Source of the DNA: Haplomitrium mnioides
Taxonomy: Eukaryota; Marchantiophyta; Haplomitriopsida; Calobryales
Reading direction: 5' to 3'
Assembly: GCA_049999725.1 (NCBI GenBank)
Contig: JBNGIS010033682.1
Location: 43,733 to 82,577, forward strand
Length of the DNA stretch: 38,845 bases
Below are positions 1-9,458 of this stretch, in pieces (position 1 is the stretch's first letter; each line of letters starts with the position of its first letter). A program made the translations under genes and the position numbers. The notes under the pieces were generated by a model that saw nothing but the letters and a program-made list of their open reading frames with translations, made no database searches and had not been told where the DNA came from.

Positions 1-1271
1 GAAAGATCGAAACGCCTCCTGTGTAACTGAAGGGTTGAAAATTAGTACAAGGACTAATGCGAGTAGTTAGTTCTTATTGTGAGCGAAAGACATGTAAACT
101 AGTTAAACGAGTTGATTTAGTTTAAGAACCACCTGTGAGTGGTTAGTTCTTATTAGGAGCCTAGGGAGAAAAAGTTAGTCTCTCAGGGCAGATGTAAAAT
201 ATGTAAAGTCTTGATTGATCCGTTAGTTTTAGGAGAATATGGCAGAGGGTATAAACCTGATGGCGAGCCGTTGTTCTGTGGTTAGTCTCATTGTACATGT
301 GTGCTTCAAGAAATATACAGAGAATTCATGTCTGTCAGGTCCCCTGCGCAAGTTGTTTATTGCAGATTCATGAGGAGTAGTTTTGAGGAAGGAACAAGGA
401 TTTGGAGTTAGAGTTGGTTGGTGAATGTTCTGCAGGTTTTCAGTCAAAGAAAGCAGTCAGGTAGCATTAGAGGAGTGCATGTAAGGAGTTTCCTGAGTGT
501 GTCCTGCTGGTGGGCCTGGGTTCTGAGTTCCAGATTGTGGTCTGTGGGAGGTTTAGTGACAAAATCAATTCAGCTTTAAGTTCTGTTCTGTTCTATATGT
601 GTTAATTCTTAAGGAGAGAACCTTCTGTGGTCAATCAGTTAGTGGATACTGGTTGGTGGGTTGCAGTAGAGCAAGGAGTGTTCAGTATTGTGTGTGCCTA
701 TGGAATAGGTGGTCATTTCAACAAGCAAACAGAGTGATTGGTGGTTGGAGGAACAACGAGTGGATGTGAGATCAGGAGGGTCGTTCCACAGCTGAGTTCT
801 CAGTATCAAGCTCTGGGGTACATTGGGTTGGAGTGGCCTGAGTATCCAGTTTGAGGGAAGTCAGGTGGTGTAATGTAGGTAGGCACTTGAGCGTTGGTGT
901 GAGATATCCTTGCAAGTTGGGTAATTGTTGCTTGTGAATTTCTCTAAGTCAGCTCAAGTTTAAACTCAGCCTGTACATCAGCTTTCTTGTCCTAGAAATG
1001 TCAGTCATATAGTTTGAGTAACTCTTGGCTTTTGTTCTGTGTTAGTGGTAGAAGTAGAAGTGGGTTTTTGTGAAGTAAAAGTTGTCAGGCCTAGAGTGGA
1101 GAGCGGTCCATCTCTGAACTGATAGAGTGCAGTTTCAGAACTCTCTAAAGAATCTGGAAAGTCAGTAAATGTGTGTCTAGAGCGGATTTCTATATAGATC
1201 TTACGCGGTTAGATCTTGGGTTGTTCTTTTCGGGGTTGGAGTGCTACTGCTGTGCTACGACATGAGTTATT
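1..1271. other. Unrecognised GT-rich segment
   Basis: This stretch is richer in G and T on the plus strand than the rest of the window. It has no convincing reading frame on either strand. A short phrase, GTTAGTTCTTATT, occurs at about 67 and again at about 141 in similar surroundings. It ends where the HindIII satellite begins. It could be a retrotransposon LTR or untranslated region, or a former transcript, but I see no TG...CA ends, primer-binding site or domain to support that. Confidence 0.4.
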
Positions 1272-3695
1272 ATCAAGCTTGGTGGGTGAGAATGATTCTT
1301 AAACTTGGTGCATATGAACTATCATCAAGTTAGGTAGAAGGAAACTATTTTTAAGCTTAGTGGATGTGAAGTACCCTCAAGCTTGGTGTGTGTTAAATGA
1401 TGATTAAGCTTTGTAAATTTGACTTACAATAGGGCTTGGCCTGTGCCAATGATTCTTCAATCTAGAACTTGGTGCAAGGCAATAACTCTTTAGCATACTA
1501 CATGCCATTTAACTTTAAGCTTGGTGTCTAGAAAGGACTTTTCAGCCAAGTACCATCAAGCTTAGTGTGCCAAAGACTTTTGTGATTGGTGCATGCAATT
1601 TTCTACCAAACTTGATGTGTGGCATTGATTATTTAACATGGTGCACATACTTACCCTCAAGCTTGATATAAACAATGATTTAGAGTCTTAGTGCATGTCA
1701 ATTACCTTCAAGCTTGATGTATGGCAATGATTATTTAGCTTGGTGCATGTCAAATACCCTCAACCTTGGTGCATGGCAATAATTCCCACAATTGGTGTAT
1801 GTGAGTAACCATCAATCTTGGTGCATTACGATGATTCTTTAGCATGGTGCATGTTACTTACCCTCAAGCTTGGTGCAAGGCAGTGATTCTCAAGCTCAGT
1901 ACATGTGAGATGCCATCAAACTTGGTTTGTGACAATGATTATTAAGTTTTTCTCATGCTAGAAACCCTAAAGTTTGGCATGTATTAATTATTATTAAGTT
2001 TATGCATGCAAGTTACCGTCAAGCTTGGCGCATGGCAATGATTGTTTAGCTTGATGCATGTCAAAAAACCTCAAGCTTGGTGTGTGGCAATGATTTTTAA
2101 ACTTAATGAATATGAGTAACCATCAAATGTCATGTGTGACAATGATTCTTAAGCTAGATACGTGTTAAGTACCCTTGAGATTGGTATTTGGAAATGACTT
2201 TTAAGCTTTGTGTATGTAAGTTACCATGAAAGTTGGTACTTAGAAATTGAAGTATGGCAATAACTCTTTATCATGATGCAAGCTACCTACCCTAAATCTT
2301 GGTGTGTGACAACAACTCTTTACCTTCAAGCTTGGCATATGACAATGGGCTCTTAAGCTTGGAGCTTGGTTTTTGCAATGACTATTTGGTATAGTGCATG
2401 TTTGTTACCCTAAAGCTTATTGCGTACCAGTGATTTTTAAGCATGGTGTTTGTGAGGGACCATCAAGCTTGCAAGGTGGCATTGATTTTTAAGGTTGGTG
2501 CATGGCAAGGATTCTTTAGCTTTGTGCATGCAAATTAGCATCAAGCTTGGTGCGTGCCAATGATTCTAAAGCTTGGTGTATGTTTTGTACCCTCCAGCTT
2601 GTTGTGTGGCAATGTTTTTTAAACTTNNNNNNNNNNGGTGTGTGGCTCTAAATCTTAGACTTGATGTATATCAAGTTTGATACCTGGTAGCTACTTTCAA
2701 GCTTGATTTGTGGATCATTTTCAAGCTTGGTGCATGGAAATGATTTTAAACTTGATCTATATGATAACCCATCAAGATTTTTATGTGGCAATGATTTTTA
2801 AGCTTGGTGAATGTTTAGTAACCTTAAGCTTGATGCATGAAAATGATTATTAAAGTAAGTGTATGTCAAGTACCCTCATGTTTGGTGCCTCAAAATGATT
2901 CTAAAGTTTGGTAGATGTGAGTTACCATCAAGCTTGGTGCATGGCAATAATTTATAAACTTGATGCATGTCGAGTACTATCAAGCTTGGTATGTTCAACG
3001 ATTCTTAAGATTAGTGTATGCAAAATATTATCAAGCTTGGTGTGTGGCAATGGTTATTTAGCATGACGCATGTCACTTACCTTCAAGCATAGTGTATGGT
3101 AATGATTTTCAAGCTTAATTCATGTCAAGTACGCTCAAGCTTGGTGGATGGAAATGGTTCTTGTGCTTTGTACATGTGACTTACCATCAAGTTTGGTGTG
3201 TGGTTACCGTATTGATTCTTGAGCTTGATGCATGCCAAAAACCCTCAAGCTTGGTTCAAGTCAATGATTTTTAAGCTTGGTGCATATGACTTACCATCAA
3301 GCTTAGTGTGTGGAATGATCTCAACCTTGGCACATAGAGCTACTATCAAGCTTGGTGCCTAGCAATGAATTTAAGACTTGGTGCATGTCGAGTTTATTCA
3401 AGCTTTGTGTGTGGAAATGATTCTATAAACTTGATGCATGTGAGTTACCATCTTGTGCCTTGCAATGATTCTTAACCTTGGCATTTCATAGTTAGCAATG
3501 ATTATTTAACATGGTGTATGTAAGTACTCATCAAGATTCAAGTTGTTTCACAGAAATGATTTGTCAGCTTGGTACATCTGAGCTACCATGAAGCTTTTAG
3601 GTGTAGCAATGACTTCTAAGCTTGGTGCATGTGAGTTTCCATGAAACTTAATATATAACAATAGCGTATGGGCTTAGTTCCTCACAAATACCCTC
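1272..3695. repeat. HindIII-type satellite, ~52-bp dimeric monomer
   Basis: This is a diverged tandem array of roughly 45 monomers. Each ~52-bp monomer is made of two alternating ~26-bp half-units that both start with AAGCTTGGTGCATG. One half-unit ends like GCAATGATTCTT and the other like TGAGTTACCATC or CAAGTACCCTC. Most half-units keep or nearly keep a HindIII site (AAGCTT). There is no open frame. The array is interrupted by a short assembly gap at 2627-2636, so its true length may be greater. The alternating half-units suggest higher-order amplification of an older 26-bp repeat. Confidence 0.9.
2627..2636. other. Assembly gap (10 N)
   Basis: Ten unknown bases interrupt the satellite, probably where the assembler could not resolve tandem copies. 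Confidence 0.98.
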
Positions 3696-3702
3696 AACAT
3701 TT

Positions 3703-3811
3703 TTTCAATTCAAAGTATGAATTGGTTTTACAATTCTATAGGATTTTATTGAAGAATTTTGGAGACTCTTGTGTATAATACAAGATAGAAATAGATGGAT
3801 CAATCTATTAG
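3703..3811 (+). repeat. Direct repeat, left copy (~110 bp)
   Basis: This segment starts at TTTCAATTCAAAGTATGAAT and is closely matched by 4402-4521 in the same orientation, about 700 bp away. The shared text includes TATGAATTGGTTTTACA, GGAGACTC and TTGTATAATA. No coding content is seen. It could be a local duplication or the ends of a short non-autonomous element. No target-site duplication is evident. Confidence 0.75.
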
Positions 3812-4401
3812 TCATTGATTTTTTTGGTTCATTTTATATAACAAGATTATAATGACATATAAGCTGTATTGATATGTCAACCTTCTCCTCACACATTCAT
3901 GAGATAAATTTGAGTCATAAATACTTTTGGTGTCAAATAAGCTATCTTATGGAATAATTTGATCTACATGAAAGAATATACTAGCTTGCAGTTGTCTTTT
4001 CATAAGTTTATACGAAAAAAAATACTTTAAGATACAAAATACATTAAATTAAGTGGCTTAGCTAGCGTGTGATTGGAAATTTTGAGTAATTTTCAACATG
4101 CACTTCCTTTGGTCTCCTTAGAATCTCCTTTGTTCATAGAGTTTAAGCTCAAACTCTTGCAATCACCACCACCTATGGCAAAACCAACCAAAAGGGTGCC
4201 AATGACTAGATTACTCTTCATATATCCAATTTGGATTGGGCCAAGGTTATCTTTGCAAGTAAAGAGTGGTATTCCAAGAGGTTTCTACTTAGGCCAATGA
4301 GATTGTTTCATTGGACCATCTCTCCACTCAATAGAACATCATTGTTAAATTCCCTTATACCAAGCAAAGAATATCGTAAAGACATGAAAATTGCAGTCAA
4401 A
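3812..4401. other. Intervening AT-rich DNA between the direct repeats
   Basis: This stretch separates the two ~110-bp direct repeats. Short overlapping open frames occur at 4073-4422 on plus, but neither matches a family I recognise and both lack supporting context, so I do not call a gene. Confidence 0.4.
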
Positions 4402-4521
4402 TTTATTCAATTCCAAGTATGAATTGGTTTTACACTACTATAGAATTTCACCAAAGAATTTTTCTTTTGGAGACTCTTTTGTATAATATTAGATAAGAAT
4501 ACACGAATGGATCCATTAGAC
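4402..4521 (+). repeat. Direct repeat, right copy (~110 bp)
   Basis: This is the second copy of the 3703-3811 repeat. It carries a few small insertions, for example an extra TTTCTTTT before GGAGACTC. Confidence 0.75.
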
Positions 4522-5157
4522 TAAGTCTTTTTATTTCCTTGAATTTTTTAAGATTGCTTACGCACAAATTGTTATTGCTTTGATATTGATATTGATAATT
4601 CTTTGTTTGAAATACATGTCTTCTACCTTCTTTTGTTTTGATTGGAATAAATGTCATATACTGCTATGAGCTTTTCCCGTACAATTATGTAGCTTGATTA
4701 GATTCTCATCGTCTATGTTGTCTATGATATCCTATATATTAGATATCCTATAAAGACTAGTATTGATTGGTAGATCTAACCCTTGGATTAGAGTTCTTTA
4801 TCTATTGGAGTAGATTGGTTTATTTTTTTCAATTGAAGTTTTTAACTTTTTTCACTCTTTGATACAAACTTATTTAGAATTATTGCTTATAGGCTTGTAT
4901 TTTCCCTTTACAAGAACTAATTAGAATCTATGTGATTCTTTTATTCAATTCTATTCAAATAATGTTTTTATTTAGAAGCAAAAATGATACAATAATTATT
5001 TATACATACAATTCACTTTTATAGATAATTTCTATTTTTGAGTTTTGCTTGGTTTAAATCAAGAATTTACAGACATAAACATAATCGAGCGCAAATCACT
5101 TTAAAACATACACCAAATTGATTGCTTTATCTCTCAAAGTTATAGCATTAGATTCAA
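4522..5157. other. AT-rich sequence without a recognised feature
   Basis: I see no supportable gene, RNA or repeat family here. The stretch ends where the terminal motif of the two-gene unit begins. Confidence 0.5.
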
Positions 5158-5232
5158 GGAACTCAGTAGCAGTTTCCGATTCAGAGTCGTGGTTTCTAGT
5201 TCAGAGTAGCCGTTGTTAATACTAAGAGTTCC
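5158..5232. repeat. Unit-end motif, copy 1 (inverted within GGAACTC...GAGTTCC)
   Basis: The 75-bp block starts with GGAACTC and ends with GAGTTCC, so its outermost bases form an inverted repeat. Its interior reads GGTTTCTAGTTCAGAGTAGC on plus, matching the outer end of copy 2 (34585-34630) and, on the other strand, of copy 3 (37349-37397). In copies 2 and 3 the motif reads outward from the unit. Here it reads inward, as if the interior were flipped between the short inverted repeats. It could instead be the end of a different, adjoining unit on the left. Confidence 0.6.
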
Positions 5233-6129
5233 TATTGTATTTCGTGTTGATTTTTTTTTTTAATAAAATTTCTACTTCAAAAATTATATTTTTTGTTAGT
5301 CATGAAAATTTTCATCAAAAAAAATTTATTCAACCTGAAAATTTGTTTATTCATATACCTATTACATTTTGGGAAAACTTTAATGCTCAATATTTGGTAA
5401 AAAAAATAAAATAAAAATATTATATTATAGTAAGATAAACAAACAAGTGAGAATGTTGAAAAAAACATGGTAAAATTATATAGTTATTTCTTAATATTTT
5501 CTTAAAATTTTCAAACAAACGTTCAAGATACAAAATCCTAAAGCATTTACGAAGAACAAATCCAAGAAAAAAAATACAATGTTGCAACATACGATGACAT
5601 ATAAATCTATAATCTAGTAAGAGTTGCTTTGAGCTTGTATTTATGTACAAAACAAATAAAAACAAAAAAGAAGACATATATTTGCATAGACTTCAAGTTC
5701 GGATATCATAAAAGATGATGCCTTTCATAAGAATCAATCCAACATTCCAAGAGGAGTAGACAATGAATCATTAGTAACTTCAAAATTTGAATATCCAAAA
5801 TAAAATCACAAAAACGACTGAGATGTACAATGATATCGTTGTTGAAGATTGTAATAAATTTAATAAGCAGCTAAGAAAAAAAACCAAAAACTCATGATTG
5901 AAGAAAACTTGCACGAAATCCAAATCAGTCAAAAAAAGAACTTGCATGCAAACATGAACTTTGTTGCTAATTTTTACAAAAACCAATAGGTTTTATTCAA
6001 AAATCAATTTTCGACAGAAAAGAGATTGTCAAGAAAATACTTAATAACTATTATTTGGAAGGGTTCAAGAACATAAATCAAACACAAAATATTTCTAAAA
6101 AGAAATACTTTATTATTTATAAATGTACA
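5233..6129 (-). other. 3' flank of gene 1, copy 1
   Basis: On minus this stretch aligns loosely with 33745-34584 on plus, downstream of gene 1 in copy 2. Shared landmarks include GAAGTCTATGCAA/AAGTCTATGCAAGC, a GTATATGAATA phrase, TAATTTTTGAAGT and the AATAGGAACTC junction into the end motif. The conserved order shows that the repeated unit extends about 0.9 kb beyond the last codon. The open frames here are low-complexity T-rich translations and are not believable genes. Confidence 0.65.
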
Positions 6130-6684
6130 TCACTCTTCAACTTTAGCTTCAACTTCAATCATATCCTTTTCAGAACGAATAGTCTCATTCAAATTAATGG
6201 ACTAAAAAGCTTGGGCATCTACATCTGCAAGGAATAGGCTTTTTATGGTACGCATACACAATCTACGATTCTGCAACATCAGATGGCAAAGAACCCATCG
6301 TCAAAACTTTTTGACAAATATAGGTAGACTAACGTCTATCATATTCCACATCAATGCAATTTCTCATCAAATTCATAGCACAAATAAGGCATGTACCCGA
6401 CCCAGAGCAAAGATATAATATCCAATCTTGCTTAATTGACAAATGGTCAATAAAAAAGTTGTACAAAGCCTGAGGCTTTTGGTACACATTCACAAGAGCA
6501 TCATCTTTTGAATGTTTAAGTTTAGCCAAAATAGTTGGATAGTTGAAAACGCTCCACATTATTTGTCGTGGACAGCCGTTTGCATCGTCAGATTGTAAAT
6601 TAAAGAGCTTCATGCCTCGCTTGCCTTTTCTTCTCCAATAGCCTATTGTTCAGTAGTCATAGGCATGAGTGATTTTGGAACTCC
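6130..6684 (-). other. Gene 1 copy 1, last exon with motif X and motif I
   Basis: After a possible acceptor (CATTCAG on minus, ending at 6685) the translation reads NVYQKPQALYNFFIDHL, then DWILYLCSGSGTCLICAMN and RNCIDVEYD. This matches the beta-class arrangement of a QKP-type motif X followed by motif I (xGxGT) and an acidic motif II residue (VEYD) for S-adenosylmethionine binding. The tail IRSEKDMIEVEAKVEE ends at a stop at 6132-6130. The paralogue has the same order at 33130-33740, with the glycines lost. Confidence 0.65.
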
Positions 6685-6810
6685 CTGAATGATGAATGAT
6701 GGTTTTGTCCTTGTTGTGATCAAAAAAAAGAAATCAAACATTGCAAAGAAAGTAGAAGAAAAGGAAACAAGATAAAACTAAAACATTAAAAAAATCAAAA
6801 CAAAGCTTAC

Positions 6811-7190
6811 AAGATGCTATGGTCGATAGCACAACAAATCTCCAAAAGTACATCTTCCACAATGCCAAATTGTTGCGAAGAATGAATTATGACAAAAGAC
6901 CGAAAATCAAAAGTAGTTACAGCCGTAAAAGAAGCCATGTCAAAAGTATCATCTTTTGTAAAGGGCTCAAAGTTGTCATGCTTACACTCCTTTAGGTTGT
7001 ACTCGTAAGGAATATCAGCAATTGCTAAAGTGAAACTTCTTGGTTTCACCAAGCCCTTTAATTGTCGAGCGTTGGACTATTGATGGACTTGATAAAGCGT
7101 CACGTTGAGTCCATCAACATGGGACACTAAGTCTTGGTCTTGTTCTTCCAACCCTTCAACTAAAGAGAAAACAATGTCATTTTGTTGCCT
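6811..7190 (-). other. Gene 1 copy 1, exon with DPPY-like motif IV
   Basis: The minus translation runs through LEEQDQD, NVTLYQVH, ARQLKGLVKPRSF, then TLAIADIPYEYNLKECKHD. The D-I-P-Y tetrad at about 7016-7005 sits where beta-class DNA methyltransferases carry (D/N/S)PP(Y/F/W), after a hydrophobic strand (FTLAIAD). It is followed by FRSFVIIHSSQQFGIVEDVL, a plausible strand and helix. The exon ends at a GTAAGC donor on minus (6810-6805). In the paralogue the tetrad has decayed to N-I-L-Y and this donor is gone. Confidence 0.62.
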
Positions 7191-7324
7191 TGACTTCCAC
7201 TCTCTAGTTGTCGTTTAAACGTTTTCTCACCTTGTAAACAACACATAGAAATAAATTAGAGGAGAATTTGAAAACAATGATTTTGACTTCAAAAAGAAAG
7301 AAATGTTAAAGAGAGCTAGGACTC

Positions 7325-7475
7325 AAGAGTCCATACTCAAATAAACTCCTGAGCCAAAATCCGCAAGGACTCTAAAGTCCCTACGGGTAAGGACTCTGAA
7401 GTCCATACGCGCAAAGAATTCAAGATTCCAAGCGTGCATAGACTCTGATGTCCAAGATCTACTTTGTTGTAACTC
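7325..7475 (-). repeat. Gene 1 copy 1, short intronic array
   Basis: Four or five diverged units of the GGACTC-NN-GAGTCC/CATACGCGCA type occur here, roughly 25-30 bp apart. They lie between the long exon and the motif IV exon, as the larger array at 32020-32360 does in the paralogue. Confidence 0.7.
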
Positions 7476-7499
7476 CTAGAGCTCTCTACTTCAAAATGC

Positions 7500-8592
7500 C
7501 AACTAGAACCAGTTGTCTTGAAAAGTCGTCGTTTTATCAAGAGCTGACTTTGGCTTGATTTCCAAAGTCTCGAGCACAAGTTCTCTTTTCAACTTTAGGG
7601 ATGACACCATCCCACTCTCCATATAGCGCTCATGGCAATACTTCACTTTTTGAATTGATGTCATCTCCAACCGATAGCGCTGGTTGTAGCTTTTATTAGT
7701 CGCAAATATTCGAGCTTCTGTTGGTGTGAGCCTCAGATAGATGTAGCAGTTGCAGAGCAAAAACATTGAATTTTTTGCTCCATACTTTGTAATTAAAAGC
7801 TGCCTTACGTCAGTACTATGATTGCCTCTTGCAATCTTGTAGCGATACTTGTCAGGGTTCATGATATTGAACTATTGTCTATCTCTCAACCCACACTTCA
7901 CGTCCACAACCACAATAAAAAACAAATGTGCATATGTGTTTGTGAGCATTCTCTGCGCTATAAGCTCCACAAAGTCTTTATTCAACCTCCTAATCTGCAA
8001 TGACCCCCAGTTATCCATTCCAGGGTTCGGAAGGTTCAAATTCTCTGACCGAGTAGTGATTTTTTCCTCCCAGACTATGGACCACTGGATTGCAAACTCC
8101 CTTATTTTGTTCTTGTCCTCCTTATACAATGTCTAATGATCAACCTGCTCTCTTCCTGAAACATTTGGAGCCCTTTGTACACTTGCCTCTTTGATCTCAA
8201 TATTGGAAGATGTACCGAGTCTAGCTCGACTTCCTCTTCAAGGCTGCTATAGAGGGAAGATGATGGGGCCGCCAAAGAAGAGTTGGGTGGAGATAGGGAC
8301 TGGATAGGCTCCTCCTCAATTGGCAGTGGTGGCATCGGCTTTTTCTTTGGTAACGTCGGTTTCGTTTTTTTTCCAGCCTCGACTCACTCCACCCCCTTTC
8401 TTTTCTTGGCCGTTGAAGGTCCACCTATCGATGCCATTGTCATCGTCACTGCACTTGAATGTGGCACTAATTGTGCCATGTGAAGGCGTTGCTTCACTTT
8501 AAAAATTGTCAAATTAAAAGTGAATTTGATGAGCTTTTCATCTGCTTCACGTTTGGGTAAGTGTCGACAAAGTGAGACAAAAATTGAGAAAA
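7500..8592 (-). other. Gene 1 copy 1, long exon 2
   Basis: Readable pieces in order are a hydrophilic Ser/Pro/Glu-rich segment (about 8460-8110) with a KKRKGVE basic patch that could act as a nuclear signal, then QIRRLNKDFVELIAQRML, NPDKYRYKIA, QLLITKYGAKNSM and LVLETLEIKPKSALDK. The same blocks occur in the same order at 30437-31510 on plus. Frameshifts separate the first part from the rest. I do not recognise a known domain in the YRYKI...TKYGAK block, but its preservation between two decayed copies argues that it was a real protein domain. Confidence 0.65.
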
Positions 8593-9098
8593 TTGAAAAC
8601 AAAAAACAAGAAATTGTCAATGACTTATTTCAAAAATTTGTCAAAAGTCTTTGTAATGATTGAGAGGTCTTGACCAGGTAGTCTATGTGCCAAAAAACAC
8701 TAGAGTCTATACGCATGGACTCCATTGTCCATGCAAACATGGACTCAAGAGTCCACGCGCGTATAGGCTATTGAGTCTATGCGCGTATAGACTCCAGAGT
8801 CCATGCGAGCATAAACTCAAGAGCTTAAGCGCTCAAGGACTCTTGAGCCCATACTCGCATGGACTCCAAAGTCTATGTGCGCATAGACTCAAGAGCCCAT
8901 GTGCGCATAGACTCTTGAGTCCATGTTCGTAAGGACTCTGGAGTCAATGTGCGTATAGACTCCAGAGCCCATGCACGTTAAGACTCCCTATCTCTTGGAG
9001 TAGGGACTCCAAAGTCCATGTGCGCATGGACTTCATAGTCCACTGCACGCGTGTATGATGTTTGGAACAGAAAGTTTAAAACAAATGGAAAGTCTTAC
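8593..9098 (-). repeat. Gene 1 copy 1, intron 1, with 24-bp palindromic array
   Basis: The intron is mostly a tandem array (about 8690-9050) with a 24-bp period. Each unit joins two palindromic words: GACTC-NN-GAGTC and ATGCGCGCAT, or CpG-decayed variants such as ATGTGCGCAT. Because the units are palindromic, both strands give similar open frames of repeated S-P-C-A-H-x-L peptides; these are artefacts of the repeat. The acceptor side reads GTTTTCAA (8593-8594 being the altered dinucleotide), where the paralogue keeps GTTTCAG. Confidence 0.8.
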
Positions 9099-9458
9099 AT
9101 TGCCATCGTTGTAAGCCATCTGCAGATCTTTGGTGAAGATATCCCTTGGCTTCATCTCATTGAACCAAAATCTCTTTGATGACGCCTTGAAGAGTGCGAT
9201 TGAAGTCTTCGACTGCACAAACAACCTCATCTGGGCTCTATGCCCCTCTTAAATCATAGTAATTTGGACCAAAAAGCCCATGTTGGATTTTTCACCTTTC
9301 TCATGAAAAAGGTAAAGGTGATGGTCGATGTCTTTAATCGTTCTACAACAAGCTAGCCATTCATAGGCTAGTTTTTGTGGCTCAAGAGTCTTCAAGACAT
9401 CATAATATCAATAAGGCTTGGATTGAGCAGGTTTAGGAGCATTGGGATATGATGTTAT
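9099..9458 (-). other. Gene 1 copy 1, exon 1
   Basis: The translation contains DHHLYLFHEKGEK, then MRLFVQSKTSIALFKASS, matching HHLYLFQREGEK and IGLLVQSKDGIGLYKAS in exon 1 of the paralogue (21175-21543). The exon ends at a plausible donor, GTAAGA on minus at 9098-9093, exactly where the paralogue has GTACAA. The paralogue's ATG is ATA here, and at least two in-frame stops interrupt the frame. I do not recognise the domain; it looks like a conserved globular N-terminus. Confidence 0.65.

Larger units (their letters stand above)
6130..9458 (-). pseudogene. Gene 1, copy 1: beta-class DNA amino-methyltransferase-like, decayed multi-exon gene
   Basis: This is a broken multi-exon gene read on minus. 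Its predicted product combines a long N-terminal region of unknown function with a C-terminal methyltransferase-like part. The DPPY-like motif (ADIPYEYNLKE, near 7016-7005) comes before NVYQKPQAL (motif X-like) and LYLCSGSGTCLICAMN (motif I, near 6409-6392). This IV-X-I order is that of beta-class N6-adenine/N4-cytosine DNA methyltransferases. A paralogue with the same exon order lies on plus at 21175-33740. Decay is clear: the start codon aligned to ATG in the paralogue reads ATA (9456-9458), there are several in-frame stops and frameshifts, and the intron 1 acceptor has changed from CAG to CAA. Part of the middle coding region present in the paralogue is deleted. It diverges from gene 2 at 9923. 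Catalytic class is inferred from motif order only; activity is not expected. Confidence 0.72.

Noticed and set aside
1-1271. Ribosomal RNA or LTR identity for the GT-rich left end
   Set aside because: No rRNA landmark, LTR ends, primer-binding site or polypurine tract could be seen.
5277-5986. Minus-strand frames rich in Phe, Leu and Ile that look like membrane proteins
   Set aside because: They are translations of T-rich 3' flank DNA, with no conservation of the reading frame in copy 2.
6130-7190. Bacterial contamination carrying a restriction-modification methyltransferase
   Set aside because: The gene has introns with plant-like splice sites, a paralogue nearby, AT-rich eukaryotic flanks and retrotransposons in its intron.
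8660-8932. An open frame encoding a repetitive Ser-Pro-Cys-Ala-His-type protein
   Set aside because: It is the translation of the 24-bp intronic array. The array is palindromic, so similar frames open on both strands, and the matching place in the paralogue is also intronic.
7325-9050. CRISPR-like regular repeats
   Set aside because: The units are palindromic tandem repeats with no unique spacers and lie within introns of a plant gene.
6130-9458. DIRS-type retrotransposon, which can carry a methyltransferase
   Set aside because: No reverse transcriptase or tyrosine recombinase belongs to the unit; the only RT domains come from the nested copia and gypsy elements.
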